A stretch of DNA of 64,000 nucleotides from Macrobrachium rosenbergii. Its lineage: Eukaryota; Arthropoda; Malacostraca; Decapoda; Palaemonidae. Shown one piece after another: positions 9,090 through 19,109 of the stretch. A program made the translations under genes and the position numbers. Within the stretch, counting starts at the first letter, position 1, and each line of letters opens with the position of its first letter. Under the pieces are notes generated by a model that was not told the origin of the DNA, made no database searches, and saw only the letters and a program-made list of their open reading frames with translations. Location: NCBI RefSeq assembly GCF_040412425.1, contig NC_089777.1:35096037-35160036 (forward strand), written 5' to 3'.

Positions 9090-12000
9090 GATGGAAACAT
9101 CTGCAGTGAATGGTGGAAGACATTGTCAAGTAGGCGGCACCAAACAGCGAGTGTCCCAGCAGCAGGAAGCACCGTTGCTTGACAGGGAAGGAGGGGTAGG
9201 CAACCGGATTGCGAGTGCCATCACATATTCGACTGCGGTGGGAACGCACGTCGATGTGACAATGACACTCAGACTTAACCGAATGCAACTCGCCGAGGAG
9301 GTTATACACACTCTCAACAATCTGAATGTAAATTGTGCCATGCTATACTTGTGCATTGTCATCAGCAGAGAGAGAATGACGGGTGCCAGTGCCACTCGTG
9401 AAACTGGTACTTTTTACATTAATGCCCTACCAGTGTTAACATTGGTGGACACTGCGCTTGATGTGATAGACGAGGCTATCGAATATGTAGCTAGCAATCT
9501 GGAGGATAGACTAAACTTGAATGAAGGTTCAGGTTGGCGCATCACATCGTTGCGCAGTGTACAGATCAAGATCTCCCAGCGAGAATTGGTGAACATGGCC
9601 AATTTTCGAGAGTATCCTGCAGGAGTTGGGGTGGTGGACAAATCGTTAACATCAATTCGGGGTACAACTGTGTCATTACAGCGTTAGAAGCATACAGCAT
9701 ACTCGAGGGAAATGATGATCCTAACTGCAGCCTCACACGAGATGTGAAAAGACGAATAAACTTGAAATGCCTCACCATTAAACACACGCCTGATATACCT
9801 GTGAACAGTGATACCTTCAAAACGTTAGAGAAGGATAGCAACCTTAATATTTATGTATATAAATTGAGTGAAGTGGGAAAAGGACAGAAAAAACATTGGG
9901 GGGCAATAAATCGTCTCCCCGACTAGTTCCTTTACTGTTGATCACTGATGACCATGTCGCCCTCATCAAGGATTTGCCAACCTTCGTTGGTACTTTACAC
10001 CATTTGAAATCAGGTAGGCGTGACTATGCAGTGGGCGTGTGTTACAATTTCCTCACTCTCTTCAAAACTCCAGCCATTCGCGATGCTCACACCCAAAGAT
10101 GTACAACCCGAACCACCGTTCTATACCCTGAACCTGGCCAGTTTAAACAGTTCACCAAAGTGAAAGCGCTGAATAAAAGCTCACACATCGCCTTCTTAGA
10201 TTTTGAGGTGTACAACAGACAGCCGGAAGAAGAAGATGAAATTCCGAGAATTGTTTCGAAGCAGAAAGCGTACGCCTATTGCTATGTCATCGTTGATGGT
10301 AGAAGTGGCGAATACTGCGTACACAGTACAGATGTCTAAATCATATCAGCAGCAGTGTGTCGACGATTTTCTCAATAAAATTGCGAGAGGCTGGGCCAGG
10401 TTATGTGAGGAAATTAAATGTGAAACAAGTTGAAAGATCCCTGCCCAATTTAGTGCATAATTTATCATATGATGCCACCCTCATCTTGAAAGAAGCGTCT
10501 GCCAATCACAACTTTGAAATTTTGAAATGCGATGTGGGTACATTTTATGCCCTGAAAACAGGTAACATCCGATTGATGGATAGTTTGAACATGATAAGAG
10601 GATCGCTTTCCAGTCTCGCTTCGAGCCATATTAAACAGGGGTCACTGGAAATCACACGTTGGATGTTATCCAAACATCCTGACGAGTGCACCGAACTGGT
10701 TTTAAGTACGGGTAAACAGTATTACCCCTGTGATTATGTCACAGGTTTCAACATGTTGAAAAAACCAGTTGTCCCTCTTAAAGTGCATCTCAATTCCTCA
10801 CTGTCGGGGGAAAGCATACCCGACGAAGGATACGAGCACGTCTGCAAAATGTGGAAGGCTGCAAAGTGTACTAACCTGCTTGATTATACCATTTTATATT
10901 TGGTTATGGATGTGGGATTATTGAGTGATGTTTACTCAGCTTGGAGGAATGCTGCTGACGCGCAATTTGGATTAGACCCGATCTATTATTTAACCTCTAC
11001 CTCTCTCTCTCTAGATGCATTTCTTCACTCTTCGCGAACGCACCTCCCCCTAATTTCTGACGGGAAAACTTACCAGTTGATTTCCAACAACATTAGGGGC
11101 AGTTTCTGCAGTCTAGTTCAAAGACATGCCATAGCCAACAATCCCGAGTTAAATCCTAATTTTAAAACGGGTGACAAACAATCATATATATTATATGTTG
11201 ATTTCACTAGTCTTTATCCCACAGTCATGAGCAGATATAAAATGCCTCTGAATGAAGTAACGGAGCTCTCCCCCACCAAACTTGAGAGTTTTATCGCCAG
11301 CGATATCACGAGCATCAATTCGCAGGGAGAATACGGTTATTTCATCCTCCTCGATACCAAGAAGGTTAGAGACGATGTCGCCCTCTGGACTGATGACTTC
11401 CCTCTGGCCCTGCACCATATAAACGTGACTTTCCAACACCTCTCCCCATACACTAAAAGTCTATTGGAAAAATTCAGTGTGAAGCTGCCTAAGAAGAATG
11501 TCAAGCTGGTGGGTACACATTTGCCAATGTGCAACCATCTGATCTGTCTTCCTCTTTTACAGACGCTGATAAGACTCGGGTTGGAAGTGGAGAGGATAAG
11601 GAAAGTTTACAAGTTCAAGCAGGGATATTATTTGAGGGAATACATCACTGAGAATGCAGAGGAGAGTGAAAGAAATGGACCCCAACAAGAGGAACACCAT
11701 CAAAATCTTGATGAATGGTCTTTTTGGTGTAACCATTAAAACCCTTTAAACTATTCCACCAGGACTGTTGTTACCACCAACGAAACCTCGCTGCTTAGAA
11801 ATGTGTCTATGCACGTAAAAAATCTTTTGAGAGGTTGGAGGAATATCTGTACATGGTGAATCACTGCAAGGAGAGACTGTCACAGCTGAATCCCCGATCT
11901 ATATCGGATTCAGCATACTGGATCTGGCAAAGGACATGATGTACAAGTTCCGCTACGATGTTCTTCAAAAACTGTATGGCGAGAGAGTTAAGCTTCTGTA

Positions 12001-12470
12001 CACTGACACCGATAGTTTGATCTTCTCCCTGGAAATGGACGATCTCACACGCGAATTAAAGGATGTGCTCAAACCCCATTTGGATTTGAGTAACTTCCCT
12101 AAAACTCACATAGCATATGACAGTTCACACCAGGGAAAACTCGGACTTGTTAAAGTCGAAACAGGAGCTGAACTCAAAAGAGAATTCATCGGTGTTAAAC
12201 CTAAAGTGTATTCTTACGAAACACAAAACAGTCGGTGCAATGCTTTAAAGGGGATTCAAAGTTGCAGCCAAAAAACCATTAGTCACAGTCAATACCTGGA
12301 TGTAATAAAAAATAATGAAATTATGCACACTACAGTGCACAATTTGCAGATGATGCAGGGAACAATGTGTCACACCCAGCAGAGAAAGGTAGCTCTATGT
12401 CCTTTAGAGGACAAGAGATATTACCTTTCTCCATTTAAATCTTTCGCTCACGGGTCTCTCTCATATCAGT
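9090..12470 (+). pseudogene. Polinton-type DNA polymerase B, frameshifted
   Basis: A protein-primed-type family B polymerase, spread over at least five reading-frame changes. A long N-terminal extension (from about 9090) contains GSGWRITSLRSVQIKI. A CxxF/HxxxxC zinc-finger-like stretch follows at about 10,045-10,107. The exonuclease block FLDFEVYN lies at about 10,195 and a second exonuclease block LSYDATLI at about 10,460. Polymerase motif A DFTSLYP is at about 11,200, motif B LMNGLFGVT at about 11,710, and motif C YTDTDSL at 11,998-12,018. The C-terminus ends near ALCPLEDKRYYLSPFKSFAHG. The enzyme would replicate the element's own DNA. All core catalytic blocks are readable, but the frame is broken at about 9,680, 9,890, 10,340, 11,700 and 11,830-11,930. 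It is a pseudogene unless these are assembly errors. Confidence 0.85.
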
Positions 12471-12479
12471 TCGGAGCCT

Positions 12480-12562
12480 TGACACCTTTTCCCCTACTTA
12501 TTGTAATTTTTTTATATATGCATGTTATTTTCTTCAGCAAAAATATAAAAAAAAAATAAATA

Positions 12563-12640
<78 letters not shown>

Positions 12641-12798
12641 TGAGGACGCCAAATGACACCCTTTCTTGAGGACGCCAAATGTTCAGGACGCCAGGACGCC
12701 AAATGGCACCTTTTACCCTACTTACTACATAATTTTTTTTATATATGCATGTTATTTTCTTCAGCAAAAATATAAAAATAAAATAAATAAATAAATAA

Positions 12799-12837
<39 letters not shown>

Positions 12838-12952
12838 CAAATGTTCAGGACGCCAGGACGCCAAATAATAACTACATAATTTTTTTATATATATGTTATT
12901 TTCTTCAGCAAAAATATAAAAAAAAATAAATAAATAAATAATAATAATAATA

Positions 12953-12984
<32 letters not shown>

Positions 12985-13143
12985 ATTATTGAGGACGTCA
13001 AATGTTCAGGACGCCAGGACGCCAAATATTCAGGACGCCAGGACGCCAAATGGCACCTTTTATCCTACTTACTACATAATTTTTTTTTATATATTCATGT
13101 TATTTTCTTCAGGAAAAATATAAAAATAAAATAAAAAAAAAAA

Positions 13144-13214
<71 letters not shown>

Positions 13215-13356
13215 TTGAGGACGCCAAATGACACCCTTTCTTGAAGACGCCAAATGTTCAGGACGCCAAATGGCACCTTTTACCCTACTTACTACATAAT
13301 TTTTTTATATATGCATGTTATTTTCTTCAGCAAAAAATATAAGAATAAAATAAATA

Positions 13357-13387
<31 letters not shown>

Positions 13388-13556
13388 CCCTTTCTTGAGG
13401 ACGCCAAATGACAGTAATTTCTTGAGGACGCCAAATGTTCAGGATGCCAAATGGCACCTTTTACCCTTTACTACATAATTTTTTTATATATGCATGTTAT
13501 TCTCTTCAGCAAAAATATAAAATAAAAAATAAAAATAAATAATAATAATAATAATC

Positions 13557-13597
<41 letters not shown>

Positions 13598-13675
13598 GAC
13601 GCCAAATGACACCCTTTCTTGAGGACGCCAAATGTTCAGGACACCAGGACGCCAAATGGCACCTTTTACCCTACT
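12480..13675. repeat. Right terminal repeat array of the Polinton-like element
   Basis: About six tandem units in inverse orientation to the left end. Each contains (AAT)n, TTGAGGACGCCAAATGACAC, GGACGCCAGGACGCCAAATG, then GCACCTTTTACCCTACT and TGCATGTTATTTTCTTCAGC. The terminal motif CACCTTTTACCCTACT (with small variants) recurs near 12,714, 13,285, 13,468 and finally at the true end, 13,675. Unit lengths vary with the (AAT)n runs at 12,567-12,640, 13,146-13,212 and 13,538-13,593. Confidence 0.85.
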
Positions 13676-14032
13676 GATAGTAATGGAGGGCTTCTAAATA
13701 GGTACAAACTGGAAGGCACTGCCTGACTGCTGACGCCACATCATGAACGGGAGAAGTAGCATTTACTGTTCTTTAAAATTTGCTTCAAAATAATGTAGAT
13801 AATGGTTCTAAAATTGACCATGATCAGATGTAGAATGTATACGAAAGAAATTCTAACGCAATGTATGAGAGAAATTATATGGAAATGGTTTACTTACTAG
13901 AAATCAGACTACTATGGAAACACTTTCTCAATTTTTAATCATTTCAGTAATGCTGAAGGGCCCAGTGTAGAAAAAAATCAAATATCAAGAAAAACAGAGA
14001 TACGGAATGCAGGAAGAATGCAACAATCTTAC

Positions 14033-14848
14033 CTGTAAGACTGCAAAAGATAATAACCGGCCAAAGAGTAAGTTAACTGCACTCATAGTTGATCTCATCG
14101 TTGTGTTGAAAAGTTCAGCTGACAGAAGCCAAGGTAAGGTTAAACATCCAAGGCAGTAGCCAGAAACAGCAACCAGCACAGAGACAATAGGTGCCCAAGG
14201 TGGCCAGTTGATTTCCAAAACGTCATTTACGAAGTAACAAAGGCCGAGGAATACTGTTGCTATGCCTGTGATGAATGCTGAACAAATAATGAGAGGGCGA
14301 CGCCCGAGGCGATCAGCTATAAGGGCACACACGGTTGTAAAGACGACTTGAACTAAACCGGTGATGATAGTGGCCATGCGGTGATCTTCCACACCAGCAG
14401 AAATGAAGATCTTCCCAGCAAACACAATGAGGATAGTACCACCACATATTTGTCGCAAGCTACTCAGGAATAGGGTGATTAAGAGTGGCTTTCTCGTACG
14501 TGGTCTCCACAACTCTCGATACTCGACCTTTTTGCCCACAGAATCGAGTTTGACCTTCATTTCGGCAATATCTGCTGCAGAGTCGTAGTCTGTCCCTCGT
14601 AGCCATCTGATAGATGCCTTGCAATCTTCCTCCCTTCCCTTTAAGAGATACCAGTAAGGGGATTCAGGTACCACCCACAATACAGCAAGCATCAAAATTG
14701 TGGGAGCTAAGCAAATGTAGCAGGCAATACGCCATGAGAAAAATGCCCCAGCTAAATAAGACACAACTATGCCTACTGAAACGAATATTGATGATAGAAG
14801 CCCCAAAGTTCCTCGCAGACGAGCTTCAGTTACTTCACTCCAGTACAC
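14033..14848 (-). CDS. Tret1-like sugar transporter copy 1, main exon
   Basis: An 816-bp exon (272 codons, phase 0 at both ends). Acceptor TTTCTTTAG lies before VYWSEVTEARLRG. Donor GTAAGA follows the codons for FAVLQ. It carries most of the 12-helix MFS fold: the VYWSEVTE block after TM4, the PESPYWYL motif after TM6, the long cytosolic loop, a QICGG variant of the QQxSG sugar-binding motif in TM7, ADRLGRRPL in the TM8-TM9 loop, and LPWLLSAELF in TM10. These features identify a facilitative sugar transporter of the trehalose/glucose type at the plasma membrane. The substrate is inferred from family resemblance only. The reading frame is intact. Confidence 0.92.
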
Positions 14849-15111
14849 CTAAAGAAAGAGTTTTTAGTTTATGATGAATCATCTGTCAAGAGTTGAAATT
14901 CTTTTTAGGAATTGTCATGCATATGTTACGTTTTTGTGAAATCATATAACCAATAAATTCATTTGTTATTTAACTCTAAAAAAATTTTCAAATGGGACCA
15001 AAAGGTTTTGTTTGGCAAGATTTTATTCAGATACTCACTACTTATAGAAAATGGGTTGATTTTTAAAGTTAAAAGTTAGATATACCGCTAGTGCTTGAAT
15101 GATGTACTTAC

Positions 15112-15320
15112 TGGTCCCGTAGAATATATAAAAGCAGTTGTAGCACCACAGATAAATCTGCCAAGCAATATAATATTTGCATTTGGGGCAAAAGTAACGG
15201 TTAACCATCCTGCTGACAAAATGGGAGCCGTAACCATGAGCAAAGTCCTCCGTCCAAGCCAATCCATTAGTCTCCCAGCAAAGATACTTCCTGCCATGCA
15301 GGCTAATGAAGTGATGCTAC
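15112..15320 (-). CDS. Tret1-like sugar transporter copy 1, TM2-TM4 exon
   Basis: A 209-bp exon. Acceptor CCCTCACCAG, donor GTAAGT after the codons for YSTGP. It enters in phase 1 and leaves in phase 0. It encodes ITSLACMAGSIFAGRLMDWL, then GRRTLLM (the conserved loop 2-3 motif) and helices 3-4 with LLGRFICG. Splicing to the next exon rebuilds STGPVYWSEVTE, as expected for the family. The homologous exon of copy 2 is at 49,349-49,557. Confidence 0.9.
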
Positions 15321-15615
15321 CTGGTGAGGGATAGAAAGGTGACTTCTTGTGTTTTATGCAATTTAGAGCTCTTAAGGATATGAGAAGTTATTCAGAAATT
15401 TTCCTTGCAGAGGGAATATTTTGGCAGTTTTCAGACAAATATGCTTTCCTGGCTCATGGTTATCAGTTTTGACAGTAACAGCTTAGTTCTGCAGAAGAGT
15501 ATCAATTTATTCGGCATTATATTCGCAACAATACTTGTTGAAAGTAAGTGGTTTTGAGTTGAATCTTAAAGAATTTAAGACAGAAGACAGACTGTTACAG
15601 GAGAAGCACAATGTA

Positions 15616-16787
15616 CTACTGTGCACAAAAGTCGGTTCCCTTAGCCATCCAGAGAGTGAACACGAATCCGCTGACTATGAAACACCGAAGCAGTTGAACA
15701 AGTAATTAATGGAAGACCCAACAGATGTCGCACCTTAGGGGCATATGGGAACAGGAAGGAGGAGTGGGAAGCAGCTATTTTTCTTGAGCATTGAGTAAAG
15801 TCTCCAGATTCTAATATCGTTAAGAAAGTGTTCGTAAAGTCTTTGTTGTTGACGATACTGGGTTTGAGTGTAAAATGCGCAGCTAAGGAAATATGCGAAA
15901 TAAATATGAGAATAAAGGTGCTTAGTAGGTAGTATTTATGAATTAGTATTTCCTATAGGTTATCGTATCTTATCAGCAGACATGACTGTCCACAAGATAG
16001 AAACAAAACATTTCAGCAGCAGTGTTTGCTGTGGTGTTCTATAATCTGCAAGCCCCTCTTATAAAAAAAAAAAATTACAGCAGCAAATTAGCAAAATTTT
16101 CAGTTCACTTACGTTATTGAGGTTGCAGCCACAAACTGCTGCTACTACATCCTCTATATGTAAATATTCATAGATCTGTTATATTTAGTTATATTGCGTG
16201 ATTGGGCCAATATCCATTGTAAATGTGGGCGATATGAGTGATGAAAACCGAATGCCAGTTTTTAGCCACTTACAAATTATGGCTATACGTAATTTTTTTT
16301 TAAATACTAACACAAAATGAAAGATTCAGATATTTTCACCAATGTAACAAATACATATTCAGTAAAAAGATGGCAAGAAAGAAGCAGAGAAAAAATATTA
16401 ATAATAACTCAGAGATAAAGAAAAAAATTGATAGGAGAGATATGTTTCTGGGTAAGTGGTAGTCTAATAGACGTAACTAGCGAATGATTTTTTTTAGTGT
16501 GTGTTCTTTGGCGGTTCTGTTGGCGGTGTGAGGTTACAGCAACGAAAATGGTCTGTGAATTGAATAATCTTTTACCTGTCCAGTTGTGATTATTGTTAAT
16601 GCAGAATGTTATGGTCATGAAAACTATTAATCCACAAAACAATATTATGGTTTTGACACTAAATTAACATAACAGTCTAGACTAAAGGTTTAAGCAAGAT
16701 GCTACCCATACCTGTGGTAAGAGGTATACCTTTGGTAGGAGGTGACTTGGGACACACACAAATGTCAGTGCAGATTGTGCACGATAG
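15616..16787. mobile_element. 1.17-kb TA-target DNA transposon (non-autonomous)
   Basis: Copy 1 has AATGTA, then 1,172 bp, then TACCTAGGG. Copy 2 has the uninterrupted site AATGTACCTAGGG at about 49,912. The insert is flanked by a duplicated TA and has short inverted ends, CTACTGTGCACAA and CTATCGTGCACAA (11 of 13 match). No transposase is recognisable inside. TA duplication suggests a Tc1/mariner-type or related donor family. It lies in the intron between 15,320 and 17,382. Confidence 0.75.
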
Positions 16788-17381
16788 TACCTAGGGTACT
16801 TTAACATTTTTCATATTTGATAACCCAACAAATATTTATCCATTGTTTAAACATTATCTTATGTAGGTTGTGACTGGATTTGCATTTTCATAATTTACTA
16901 ATGTTTGTCGTCTACTGAAGAAACACATGCTGTACTAGTTGCATGTGTCAGTATTTCATTAGAACATGAATGTAAAAAACATTTAAAAGAAGTATAATGG
17001 TTTCTTATTAACAAGACACAGTTCACCTTATATGTTGCAAATTTATTCTAAATCCAAAACTAACTTACTGCAATGGTTAGGTTCCAACGACCAGCTGATT
17101 AGCCTAAATGAAATCTGTATTATTCGAAATTCCCAGGGAAGAGAGCCAGTGCTGGCATAAGGAGGCCAGCTTAATCATCAGCTACAACAGTGTTTTTGAG
17201 AGTTTTAGATGACCGAAATAAATATTTTTTTATCCTTTATCATATTTTTAATTGTAAATTCTGCCATTCAAGCCTAGGTTAAGCTATCATAGCCGTTTAT
17301 TTTTTTTATTGTCTTTACTCTTCTTGTTCTTGTGCAAGTAACTGTAAGCAAAGAAAATGGGTTTTCTTTATAACAGCTCAC

Positions 17382-17514
17382 CAATCCAGGCCACTTCTGC
17401 TGTACCAACTACAAGATCAGGGTCTGCTTCAATAGATGGTATAGTCAATGCTGTCCATCCATTCACTGTTGCTGCAGAGAGGGTGCCCAAAGCTGCTGCA
17501 AAACACGCCAAGCC
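17382..17514 (-). CDS. Tret1-like sugar transporter copy 1, TM1 exon
   Basis: A 133-bp exon, 44 codons plus one base, with donor GTGAGC after AEVAWI. Joining to 15,320 gives EVAWIGSITSL, the family's conserved E-x-x-WIGS block. It encodes TM1 (GLACFAAALGTLSAATVNGW) and the first extracellular loop with IPSIEADPDL. The acceptor (TTACCTTACAG) is weak on pyrimidines. The upstream frame is open to an ATG at 17,599-17,601 in this copy and to the equivalent ATG in copy 2. So either a separate 5' exon lies further upstream, unidentified, or translation starts there. Confidence 0.82.
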
Positions 17515-17714
17515 CTGTAAGGTAATACAGACGTTTTGATTCTTGATTTTAAAAGATGGTAACTGGAGGTCGATGAATGTCGGATTGCTATTCAAATACA
17601 TTTATGTGAAATTAGTGCATTGGCAAGTGCACCCACTTGCGTATATATATACACACGTACATATACATATATGAGTAAATATATAGATAAAAATATTCAT
17701 ATAATTAAATGTAT

Positions 17715-17715
17715 A

Positions 17716-17784
<69 letters not shown>

Positions 17785-17961
17785 TATGATGTTGTAATAG
17801 CTATCAATGCCTTCTTAACTTCCCTGCCACCAGACATCAAATTCTTCATACGCTTTTTGGATCCAAAACGCAAAGATTTGAAGTTAAGACAGCATTTGGC
17901 TATTAAAATTACAACAATTACAAAGATTCTACCCATATATATATATATATATATATATATA
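17715..17961. repeat. (TA)n tracts flanking a SINE-like foldback fragment
   Basis: TA runs at about 17,716-17,780 and 17,934-17,961. Between them a small inverted repeat pairs AATAGCTATCAATGCCTTCT with a diverged complement at about 17,880-17,910. Confidence 0.7.
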
Positions 17962-18500
17962 GTGCAGAAATATGAAGAAATTATGATGTCCAGTAGAAAG
18001 GAAATAAATATGGACCGGATTTCCCAATCAGAATGCGGTACCATGGTTAAGAAGGAGGAGAATGAAACAATGGTACCTCGTTCAGATTAGCCCGATTTCC
18101 AATGTCTCCTGACAGGTTCATATTGTTGGTTTGATTGATGGGACCCATGTTCGTTTCCTGCAACCAGACATCATAATTTCTTCATGATCTTTTTCTTGCA
18201 CTTACACAGTATCTTGTAAACTCCGGCTTCTTCCCTTTTTGATGGATTTGGGATAATAGTGAAATACAGGGCATGTCATTAACTGGAGTGGGGCGGAGTT
18301 GGTTTTCAAGAGTAGCTGTCCGTTCAAAAGAAAATGCTGAATCTGCTATCATCAATCAAACCAAAAGAATCATTTAATCCTCAGACCCCTCTTGAAGAAG
18401 ATGACCCAAGAAAGACAGATCATCATTGTGGCCAAAACCACTAGGAAAATTAAAACAATTACATATGTGTTTGGTAAAAGGGTGACCAGTAGATTCTACA
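17793..18500. repeat. Fragments of the tRNA-like foldback SINE family
   Basis: Segments match the 40.5-41.5 kb foldbacks. At 17,790-17,920 the AGCTATCAATGCCTTCTTAAC arm appears, at 18,130-18,190 the ATGTTCGTTTCCTGCAACCA B-box-like core, and at 18,440-18,500 the GGTGACCAGTAGATTCTACA terminus. The order is disrupted, so this is a decayed cluster. Confidence 0.5.
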
Positions 18501-18507
18501 TATATAT

Positions 18508-18645
<138 letters not shown>

Positions 18646-18657
18646 ATATTGTTGTAG

Positions 18658-18778
18658 AGCTGGAGGAGGAATGAAACAGGTAATAGACCAAATTCTTTCG
18701 TATATTTGACCCTGAGGAGGTGTGAAAAATACACTAGAGCACTTGGTCAACTCCTTGTTTCATTCCTTCCTCCAGCTC
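18658..18778 (+). ncRNA. Hairpin with hammerhead-ribozyme-like core
   Basis: The outer arms GAGCTGGAGGAGGAATGAAAC (18,658) and its near-complement ending CCTCCAGCTC (18,778) enclose a hammerhead-like layout. Candidate stem I is TTGACC (18,706-18,711) with GGTCAA (18,745-18,750). The CTGAGGA core (18,712-18,718) and a stem II of GTGT/ACAC follow. The GAAA box is degenerate (TAGAGC). Short helix III hammerheads of this form are known at Penelope-like element ends. With the altered GAAA box, catalysis is doubtful. Confidence 0.45.
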
Positions 18779-18844
18779 TATGACAACATAGAATATCGTA
18801 AGTTTAAGCTATAGATCGTCAATGTATATATACATATACTGTAT

Positions 18845-18881
18845 ATGTATATATACATTATATATATATATATAAAGAAGA

Positions 18882-18945
<64 letters not shown>
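18845..18945. repeat. (TA)n microsatellite
   Basis: TA run with one short AAGAAGAAG interruption. Confidence 0.95.
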
Positions 18946-18947
<2 letters not shown>

Positions 18948-19109
18948 CAGCCTGTAACAGAAAGGCGTTCTTTCTTCTTTATCCATTTATTATTACAACC
19001 GACTTTTTCTTCTTTTTTCCATTTATCTCTTGATACATCTTCCAGGTTGAAAAAGTCGATGAACTTAAACAGTAATTGTGTATAAACACTAAAAGGTATA
19101 CACATTATA

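Larger units (their letters stand above)
7435..13675 (+). mobile_element. Short Polinton/Maverick-like element in a transporter intron
   Basis: A 6,241-bp insertion flanked by the perfect 6-bp duplication GATAGT (7429-7434 and 13,676-13,681). Its inverted ends read AGTAGGATAAAAGGTGC on the left and the complement AGTAGGGTAAAAGGTGC on the right. The homologous intron of transporter copy 2 (about 47,967) lacks it, which gives an empty site. Six-bp target duplications, AG-starting inverted termini and a B-family DNA polymerase are Polinton hallmarks. Autonomous Polintons are usually 15-20 kb with integrase, packaging ATPase, protease and capsid genes. I find none of those here, so this is probably a non-autonomous or internally deleted derivative. 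Confidence 0.8.

Noticed and set aside
12466..12767. Poly-Leu and poly-Tyr proteins
   Set aside because: They come from (AAT)n in the Polinton terminal array.
7435..13675. CRISPR-like array, because of regularly spaced repeats
   Set aside because: Spacers are (AAT)n and AT-rich tracts, unit lengths vary, and the context is a eukaryotic transposon end.
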